64,000 nucleotides of DNA, from the NCBI GenBank assembly GCA_036768485.1, contig JAVLUZ010000346.1, forward strand, positions 878,001 to 942,000, in the 5' to 3' direction. This document shows positions 55,643 through 64,000 of this stretch, in pieces. Position numbers and translations under genes: made by a program. Positions within the stretch are counted from its first letter, which is position 1, and the number at the start of each line of letters is the position of its first letter. Origin of the DNA: Mermis nigrescens. Taxonomy: Eukaryota > Nematoda > Enoplea > Mermithida > Mermithidae. The notes beneath the pieces were generated by a model. It ran no database searches, was not told where the DNA came from, and saw only the letters and a program-made list of their open reading frames with translations.

Positions 55643-56053
55643 CAGGCAAGTAGCTGGCATTTGGGGGGGGGCCAACACTAATTTTGGGGGGACTTAGCCC
55701 AAAAAGGCCAAAAATAGCACAAAATAAGGTTTAAAAAGTCCTATTTTTCCGATTATGAATTTTAGGGGGTCCGAACCATACGTGGGCAGCACCAAAATTT
55801 GGGGGGCGCAAGATTTTTCAAAGGTCAAAAAATGGCCTTAGAAATGGTGGTATGGTGAAAAAGACCATTTTTTCAACGTTTCTCATCGAGCACTATCCAT
55901 TGGCATCAAAAATTGCGAAAAAACAAAAAAAATTTTAAAATTGAATTCTGTGGGGTATTTTGATTTCTCGGGGCAGGGTGCATACCCCCCAGAACCCCCC
56001 TCACGCCCAGGTGTGGTCCGAACACCCCCATTCCCCCTGGAGATACGTGGCTG
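55643..56053. mobile_element. Family C element interrupted by a family B MITE
   Basis: CAGGCAAGTAGCTGGCATTT at left, the family interior AAATAGCACAAAATAAGG, and a degraded right end GGAGATACGTGGCTG after the family B insertion (55777-56015). Confidence 0.75.
55777..56015 (+). mobile_element. Family B MITE, 239 bp, nested in family C
   Basis: Perfect 8-bp duplications GTCCGAAC (55769-55776 and 56016-56023). Ends CATACGTGGGCAGC and GCCCAGGTGTG. Confidence 0.93.
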
Positions 56054-56167
56054 CAGGGGTTGAGAATTACCCCTTTCCACCATGATGCTCTTGTATGCCT
56101 CCCAGTGTGTATGCGTGTACTCAATTATGTTGTATGAATAGATAAACTCGAGGAAATCATGTCTGAC

Positions 56168-56912
56168 CACTGTTTTTTTTTTGTACGAGCCTCTTTGTAC
56201 ATGTACAAAGATCCCCGGAAAAGTCTTTTGTACGAGCGAAAATTTTTTTGTACATATACCGTATAGATATGCAATTGAATGTACACATTTTTACATACTA
56301 CTAGATTGTTATCCGTGACCCGCACGCTTCGCAAAAGGTGTAACTTTGTCCTAAATTCAGCTGGTTATATTAGTTCGGCCCGAAACTCCAAAATTTTCAT
56401 GAGACTTAGGTTGAAATTACACATAAAATTCGACTCAGCAAGTTAAAATGACTTGTGTTACACAATTAAAAATAATAAGCGGTTGCAATGTGCTGACTGA
56501 ATCTCATAATAGACACCAATTTGCTAATGAATTTAATGCAACGCAAAGATAAAAGAGTCAATTTTATCTTTCAAACGGCAGAAAACAGTGCACAGTTGTT
56601 TAATAGTTCTTTTTTCTGCATAAAATCTTTATAAAACAGTGGAAATAGATGTAAACGATGCTTCAATCTGTACAAAGATGCTTACAGATAGATTTTGGAG
56701 TGTTTAATGCCCGCGCCTGGAGCTAAATAGAATGTAATTATGATACTTGGCGCGAAGCGACGAAAATTTTTAGAAATTTTGCTAAAAAATACTCAAAAAA
56801 CGTTAAAATTACTATTACTTTGCTCCAAAAAGTCTTTGTACATTGTACAAAGATGGCTCCGAAAATCTTTGTACGAGCCTCAAAATCTTTGTCTCGTACA
56901 AAAAAAACAGTG
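56168..56912. mobile_element. Family A-related hAT-like element, 745 bp
   Basis: Perfect 8-bp duplications TGTCTGAC (56160-56167 and 56913-56920). Ends CACTGTTTTTTTTTTGTACG and CTCGTACAAAAAAAACAGTG. The interior is diverged from the 50462 copy but retains TTTGTACA motifs and one GCGC box near 56750. Confidence 0.9.
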
Positions 56913-56920
56913 TGTCTGAC

Positions 56921-57732
56921 GTTGTCTTTACATATTTCTCTAACGTCAGGTTTAACAGTAATTTTTGCCTTAAATCCATCTAGTGAATAAAGACGAAATC
57001 GAAATCATCAATACAGTCTGGATTTTAGTAGGCTATAAATATGGATAACAAATGTATAATAGAAAAGTAATACAATTGATCGTTGCTTGCTTTTGCTTAT
57101 TTGTATTTTGATTGCTTAATCCTTTCCTGTCTAAATAGTTTATTTGTTCAACCGGTTTATTATTTGCTCGTTTTTTGGCTGGGCCTTTGTTTGGCTGTTG
57201 TTTGCCATACATGTAACGGCTCGAAATTAAGGGGGCGGTTAATTTTAGGGGGATAAATGACCACCAGTTTTCGGCCTAAAAACGCTTAAACGCGGACAAA
57301 AAATTCGATTTATTCCAAAATTCAGGGGTCAAAAATTTTCTGGCTTCGTGGGGGTAGGTGGTGGGACGTCCGACTTTGGGTGGAGGGATCCCTTCATCCG
57401 CCTTCTTACACGTATGATTGTTGCTTAGTTAATTCACCATTTCTGGCTCGCTTGCTTGTATTGCTTGACGTATATAATTGACATTCCTGATGAATAATTT
57501 CGCTTTAGTTCGTTTGCTTGGTCGTTTTTCTTTCAATTCTGTCGATGTTGCATCCTTTTTTCATTTATTTGTCTTTATTTTATTGTTTGCGGATGTGGTC
57601 GCTTGGTTGCTTTCTTATTCGCGTATTTATTGCTTATTTTTGTCTGCTTTTTTCAGCTTATTGCTTTCTTATTTATTTTTTTATTTGGCTAATTGGTTAA
57701 TTAATTTATTCAATTATACGTACGTTAAATAA
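56921..57732. other. Low-complexity T-rich stretch
   Basis: Enriched in TTGCTTGCTTGG/TTTGCTTA-like runs. The hydrophobic open frame at 57478-57732 is a by-product of T-rich composition. Nothing else was seen. Confidence 0.4.
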
Positions 57733-57993
57733 ATGACCCGTCAAGGTAGAATTCAAATTTGGGCCTACGCCGTTGGCTTTCTTCAGCTGAATAGCAGTTG
57801 TTTGGCTAACTTTAGTCAAAAATTTGAAGTACTGAGTTTTTGGAAACAAATATTAGATTTTTTGGCAAAAAATGTCACCGAAGGGCATTTTATTCCGGTC
57901 ATTAATCGTTCAACAAAGTCAGAAATGTTTGATCGCATAATGTTGACGAAGTATAAAACTGACTCTGAATCTAAGAGCAATAAGCAACAGTAA
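57733..57993 (+). CDS. Unrecognised ORF, 86 codons, doubtful
   Basis: Opens with an ATG after a stop codon and encodes MTRQGRIQIWAYAVGFLQLN..., a mixed sequence with FWKQILDFLAKNVTEGHFIP and a polar end (TDSESKSNKQQ). Composition is more protein-like than its neighbours. A further unrelated-looking open piece (AENVTKNFILGVCVDLWKG) resumes after a family C insertion at 58217. No domain was recognised, and no splice structure supports it. It may be part of a decayed element. Confidence 0.2.
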   Translation: MTRQGRIQIWAYAVGFLQLNSSCLANFSQKFEVLSFWKQILDFLAKNVTEGHFIPVINRSTKSEMFDRIMLTKYKTDSESKSNKQQ

Positions 57994-58048
57994 ATATTAT
58001 GCAATGGGCAGCCGCCGACTCCTGGGGAGGGTCAGAAGGGGTCAAACT

Positions 58049-58216
58049 CGGGCACGTAGTTCTGGGGGAATGGAAGTCCATACCCTCCAAAATTAAAAAC
58101 AAAATCGGAAAAATAGGACTTTTTGAACGTTATTTTGTGCTATTTTTTGGGCTTAGGGCTTAGTCGCCCAAAATCGGTGTTGGCCCCCCCAAATAGGACG
58201 GCCAGCTACGTGTCTG
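58049..58216. mobile_element. Family C MITE, 168 bp
   Basis: Ends CGGGCACGTAGTTCTGG and CAGCTACGTGTCTG. Flanks GTCAAACT / GTCCAATT match at 6 of 8. Confidence 0.8.
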
Positions 58217-58599
58217 GTCCAATTGCCGAAAATGTCACCAAAAATTTTATTCTGGGTGTCTGTGTCGATCTTTGGAAGGGGTCCAGCCAGCCCCTGAAGT
58301 TAATATGCGGTAAAGATGCTTTTATCGCTATTTTAACAGAAAAGCTTTGATTGACTCCTAAAGCAGAGATTACAAATTTACATCAATACTTAGTTATGTA
58401 CCACCATTTTTTGTTGTAATTTATCAAAAATGTTTTTTAAAATTCAAAAGTACTAGCCAAAAAAAGCATCGCCAAAGATAACTCGATGAAACTACAATTT
58501 CGCTGCCTTATGTATGTTTGTTCTTGTAAAAAAGTTTACTATTCTGCGACGCATGTAAAACTTAGTCATCATAGTTGCAATCACGGTTTTTTTGTTGGC

Positions 58600-58850
58600 A
58601 AAACTGTACAGAGTTACAAAATGTCTAATTTTTTGGCGCTTGGCGCCGTTTTGACTCAATTTTTAGTATTTTTGTCGTCAGTAACCCAGAAATTGGCTAA
58701 GATACACTGCCGAAGGTCGAAAAACGCCTTTTACTATGCTAAACGCGCTACTGTACTATTTAGGAAAAATTTGAGTGCGCAAAATGCACATAGACTTTTA
58801 GGGATCATCTCGTACGTGTACAAAGGGAAAGCACTTTTTGCGATCGAACT
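58600..58850 (-). mobile_element. Family A remnant
   Basis: GGCGCTTGGCGCCGTTTTGA, TCAGTAACCCAGAAATTGGC and CTACTGTACTATTTAGG follow the family order in reverse orientation; no intact ends. Confidence 0.55.
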
Positions 58851-58936
58851 ATTGCATACCTGCCATAAATGCACTGCAAGCCATTGATGCAGCAGGTCAG
58901 GAGGGGTAGACTCGATATTTCTGGGTCAGGGAGGGG

Positions 58937-59368
58937 CACGGTTCTTTTGTATTCGGCAAAGATTTTTCCCAATATACAAAGACTTTTCGTAGCCGTCTTT
59001 GTACACGTACAAAAATTTTTGGAACAAAAACTGTAAAAAGGTGTGAAATTCCCAAAAATTTTCGGCGGAATGAATAATTGTTCGTCCTACATATCTTCAA
59101 AATGGCAGAATTTGCATTTAGAATGGAAAAATGTCATATTTTTCGGCGCTTTGCGCCGTTTTGAGACAATTTTAAGTAATTTTTGGCGTCAGAAACCCAG
59201 AAATAAGCTAAAATACACTAGCAAAGGTCGAAAAACTCCTGTTTTACCACACTAAAATCGCTACTGTACCATATAACAGTACACAAAAATTTGCATGTAC
59301 AAATGTACAAAGACTTTGGGGACCATCTTCGTACATGTACAAAGAGACCTTGTACAAAAATAACACGG
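58937..59368 (-). mobile_element. Family A element, 432 bp, internally deleted
   Basis: Perfect 8-bp duplications GGGAGGGG (58929-58936 and 59369-59376). Ends CACGGTTCTTTTGTATTCGG and GTACAAAAATAACACGG. About 300 bp shorter than the 50462 copy. Confidence 0.85.
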
Positions 59369-59478
59369 GGGAGGGGGTAAAATTGAAGTATTTTTGTTAC
59401 AGTGAAATGCGTTTTTGGCTATTCGTACTTAAGAATCGCTTGGAAATACGCCATTTCTGGCACCCCTACCTCCCTATG

Positions 59479-59985
59479 TGGGTGTATGGGGTCCAGCCGG
59501 TCTTAGGGGTCAAGAATTTCGCTTTTTTCTGAGCCAAAATTACCTCTAAGCTGTTATAAGCGCTAAAATAATGTTAAAACTACTTTACACAGTTTCTTGT
59601 CAACTTGAGGCACTTTTAACGAAAATATTCAATTTTCATTTATTTTTTGGCCTTCATTTTGTCTGATTTTCCGTGAGAGATTTCTCGTCTTTCTATTCTG
59701 AGGGTCTAGACCAGACATGCACGTGGGGGATTTCGGGGTCTAGACCCCGGAATGGAAAATGGAAATTTTCTCGGGAAAATGAGGCAAAGTGAAGGCAAAA
59801 AGGAATGAAAATTTGAAACTTTGTTACAAAAACGCTCTAAACTGACCAGAAACTGGGTACTAATAACGTACGTTTAATGGTTTTTAGCACTTATACTAGT
59901 CTTTTAGGTCATCTAGGCCCAGAAAAGCCCAATTCTTGACCCTCCCCTAGACCGGCTGACGTTACACCGCGTTCATGTCTGGTAC
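59479..59985. repeat. Long inverted-repeat element (family J)
   Basis: GCCGGTCTTAGGGGTCAAGAA at left is mirrored by TTCTTGACCCTCCCCTAGACC at right. Arms continue inward with TATAAGCGCTAAAA / TTTTTAGCACTTATA and ACACAGTTTCTTGTCAACTT / CTGACCAGAAACTGGGT. The centre is near 59720-59750, with GGGGTCTAGACCCC. Confidence 0.75.
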
Positions 59986-59989
59986 CTAA

Positions 59990-60072
59990 TGGGCGTGGGA
60001 GGTTTGGAGGTATGCAGGGGTATCCACCCCCCATAAGGCCGAATACCCCCCGAAAACCTAAATACCCCCTAC
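59990..60072 (-). mobile_element. Family B fragment
   Basis: TGGGCGTGGGAGGTTTGGAGG to CTAAATACCCCCTACC: only the G/C-rich end, joined directly to a family F repeat. Confidence 0.6.
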
Positions 60073-60074
60073 CG

Positions 60075-60715
60075 CCGTTTTTTTCTACTTTTTGGTCTAT
60101 TTGTCAACCAAAATTTTAGGAAATGGAAAAAATTTTTGGGCTTGGTTGGCATTTGTGGAAAATTTTTGTAATGTTAAAAATGCGTTTTAGAGAGTTAAAA
60201 CATCAAAAATTTTTTCGGCGCTTCGCGCCGAATTGATTTAATTCTTACTTATTAATAATATTTAAGCCGCGCCACGCCAATTGCAGCGATCTAGAACTTT
60301 AATACGATTGAAAATCCCTATCTTTTGCACGGATTCAGTTGGTTTTTGTAATGCAAAAATGCGTTTTGGAGAGGTGAAACTACAAAATTTCGCGCTTCGC
60401 GCCGAATGGATTTAATTCTTACTTGTTATTGATGTTTGAGCCGGGCGGCGCCAATTGCAGCATTTTTATCGATAATCTGGTCCTAGAACTCCACTACGAT
60501 TGAAAATCCGTACCTTCTGCACAGTTTTTGAAATGCAAAAATGATTTAGAGAGCTAAAATTTCAAAATTTTCTGGCGCTTCGCGCCATTTGATAAATTAT
60601 AGATTTTAATTGTCAAAAACGACTTCAGAATTGGCTAAAATGCTTTACTGAAGGAAGGAAATTCAAATTTCAACATAAATAACGTATACTGATCCTGATA
60701 TTTCTTGTAGAGCGC
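60075..60715. repeat. Family F repeat, longest copy
   Basis: Three successive units with GCGCTTCGCGCC boxes near 60218, 60394 and 60578, each followed by a TTTAATTCTTACTT or TTGATAAATTATAG motif and by ACGATTGAAAATCC. The first part repeats the 4986-5335 copy almost word for word. Confidence 0.75.
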
Positions 60716-60904
60716 GAAATTTTTATACAAAAAGTGCATCAAACACCGCTATTGCATGCGTACATAAAATTTTCTACCTAAAAAGCGCTGATTTTTCAAC
60801 ACAGGCGCTCTATTTTTAACGTTTTCAGACCTCCCCAAAAACGTGGAAAAAAGTCGGAAAAAGTGGAAAAAATCTTGGGTTCGGTCTTTAATGTCAACCA
60901 AATC

Positions 60905-61100
60905 GCTGGTAAAAAACGGTGCCCCCAACCCCATAATTCAATTTTTGAAAATTTTCTATTTTCGCAATTTTTTGACGTCAATGGATAGTGCTCGATGAGA
61001 AACGTTGGAGAATGGTGTTTTTGCCGCGGTACCGCCATTTTAAGACCATTTTTTGACCTTTGCACTCCTCCCCAGAATTTTGGTGCTGCCCACTTATGGT
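60905..61100 (-). mobile_element. Family B MITE, left end missing
   Basis: Core in complement orientation (ATGGATAGTGCTCGATGAGA, GACCATTTTTTGACC) and terminus GTGCTGCCCACTTATGG. Confidence 0.7.
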
Positions 61101-61865
61101 ACCTACCTACCCAGTTATGGGCTATTCTATACTTATTGGTTTTCATCTTTTTTAATTTGTCGGTCATAATCATGCCGTACAACTTTGGACGAAAAATTTT
61201 CCTTTTTGCCTTCTCCGCTTTAAACCCGTCTTATCTACGTTTGCTGAAGCGGTTGTATCTGATAGCGTCGCGTTATTTAATTTTTTCGAGTCAATTGCAC
61301 ATTAAAATTCGATTATGACTAAAGAAGCTGAGACATCGTCGTGTTAAAAAAAATTCATGGCTCTACCTATGGCTTTTAACATCAATCCGCCGGTTTTACC
61401 TCTTTGTGTTATTATTAGCCTTTGCCTTCATCCTGAACACAGTCAGATGAGTTAAGGGTGGGAGAGACACTACTTGGTGCTCATGATTTCGCGACTCGGT
61501 CGAGAGGCTACAAATGATCAGAAGAGAAATTAACTAAGTTATAACTAAGTTATAAATTAGAAGTATTATATTGATTCAAAGAATTTCTCAGTTGAAAATT
61601 TCTTGATATACAGTTCTCACCACGAAATTTGAACAATTAAGAACCGATTGAGTTTATTTAGGATCGCTTTTTCACGACCTAATCGCCGGTGACCTAAAGA
61701 ATATCCTAGCATGCTTTATATACTTCAAGAAAACGCGATCTATACGCTTAGGTCGGACCGTTTACAACTCCGCGCGCGTTCATTAATAGACGAGTGATGA
61801 TAGCACGCGCATTATGTACACAATATCATATGCATATGAATTGCTCGAGTATAATCAATATTAAT
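61101..61865. other. No recognisable feature
   Basis: Mixed-composition DNA; open stretch 60995-61318 overlaps a MITE and is not considered coding. No RNA gene was recognised. Confidence 0.4.
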
Positions 61866-62076
61866 ATCTCCCCCAGGAACCGAAATACCCCCCAGAATTC
61901 AAATTTTGAATTTTTTTTTGTTTTTTTTTCGCAATTTTTTGATGCCAATGGATAGTGCTCGATGAGGAACGTTGAAAAATGGTGTTTTTTCGCCATACCA
62001 TCATTTTTAAGGCCATTTTTTTACCTTTGAAAAATCTTGCACCCTCCCCCAGAATTTCAGTGCCGCCCGCCTCTGT
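61866..62076 (-). mobile_element. Family B MITE, left end missing
   Basis: AACCGAAATACCCCCCAGAA, core AAATGGTGTTTTTTCGCCAT and terminus GTGCCGCCCGCCTCTG. Confidence 0.7.
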
Positions 62077-63381
<1,305 letters not shown>

Positions 63382-63427
63382 TAGGAAATTCTCACCAAAA
63401 ATTTTCTGAGAACTTGTAGAAAATGGT

Positions 63428-63520
63428 TAGGTATATGTGGTTAGGTATATACGGTTAGGTAAGGTTAAGTATAGTTATGTATGGTTAGGTTAGCTATACT
63501 GTAGTATGTATGGTTAGGTA
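63428..63520. repeat. Degenerate GGTTAGGTATAT tandem repeat
   Basis: About eight diverged units of GGTTAGGTATA(TG); similar units resume at 63948-64000 beyond the family C element. The unit contains TTAGG, the arthropod telomere repeat, but is not a clean telomere array. Confidence 0.65.
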
Positions 63521-63947
63521 CAGGCACATAGCTCTGGGAGGGGTCCGGACCACACCTGGGCGTGGGGGGTATGCACCCCTCAGAAACTAAAATACCCCTC
63601 CCCCAGAAATCAAAATACTTCCCCCTCCCCAGAATTCAATTTTTGAAATTTTTTTCGTTTTTTTCGCAATTTTTTGATGCCAATGGATCGTGCTTGATGG
63701 GAAACGTCGAAAAATTGTGTTTTTATCGCCATATTACCATTTCTAACGCCAATTTTTCGACCTTAAAAAATCTTGCACCCCTACCCCAGATTTTTCTTGT
63801 TGCCCACTTATGGTCCGGACCCCCTGAAAAAATCGGAAAAATGGGACTTTTTAGGCATTATTTTGTGCTATTTTTAGACTTTTCGGGCTTGGTCCCCCTA
63901 AAATTGGTGTTGGTCCCCCGGAAATAGGACGGCCAGCCGCGTGCCTG
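63521..63947. mobile_element. Family C element interrupted by a family B MITE
   Basis: 8-bp duplications GTTAGGTA / GTTGGGTA (63513-63520 and 63948-63955), 7 of 8. Ends CAGGCACATAGCTC and CAGCCGCGTGCCTG. Confidence 0.85.
63551..63812 (-). mobile_element. Family B MITE, 262 bp, nested in family C
   Basis: Perfect 8-bp duplications GTCCGGAC (63543-63550 and 63813-63820). Ends CACACCTGGGCGTGGGGG and TTGCCCACTTATG. Confidence 0.93.
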
Positions 63948-64000
63948 GTTGGGTATACTGTAGCGGCTATGGTCAGGTATATGTATGGTTAGGTATAATG

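Noticed and set aside
57478..57732. 84-residue hydrophobic ORF that looks like a membrane protein
   Set aside because: The stretch is T-rich and low-complexity (TTGCTT/TTTATT), which alone yields Leu/Phe-rich translations.

Overview
The window is eukaryotic nuclear DNA, almost certainly from an invertebrate animal. The genes are split by GT-AG introns, intergenic DNA is AT-rich, the standard code is used, and most of the sequence is transposon debris: CR1-like LINEs, a pogo-type DNA transposon, a Polinton/Maverick remnant and many short hAT-type elements. The species cannot be named from the sequence alone. There is no CRISPR array, operon, rRNA, or other prokaryotic feature.

Two conserved host genes can be read with confidence, both on the + strand. 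A complete SUMO-conjugating enzyme UBC9 (UBE2I) lies in five coding exons between 20679 and 27030; a roughly 5.2 kb intron full of nested elements separates exons 3 and 4. The first three coding exons of canonical poly(A) polymerase (PAPOLA/hiiragi type) lie at 42015-42197, 52482-52683 and 63014-63278, separated by two introns of about 10.3 kb each; the gene runs off the right edge. A possible short first exon of an unrecognised coiled-coil protein lies at 27977-28059.

Layout. 1-3 kb: a Polinton integrase remnant split by a hAT insertion. 3-10 kb: repeats, a 1.8 kb hAT element with a perfect 8-bp target duplication, and a large fold-back hairpin. 10-14.3 kb: a three-element nest, with a hAT-like element containing a Tigger-like MITE and a 2.8 kb pogo-type transposon. 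14.7-20.5 kb: inverted-repeat elements. 20.6-27.1 kb: UBC9. 28-35 kb: a nearly intact CR1-like LINE inserted into an older copy of the same group. 35-41 kb: hAT elements and LINE fragments. 42-64 kb: the poly(A) polymerase gene, whose introns carry a burst of about 240-bp hAT-like MITEs and an 80-bp satellite next to exon 2.

The nested insertions, many with target duplications readable by eye, give a relative chronology: the A, C and D families are older hosts, and the B family is the youngest. A GGCGCGAAGCGCC palindrome recurs in several otherwise unrelated families. All TSD and TIR statements come from direct reading. Family names A-J are local labels, not database names.
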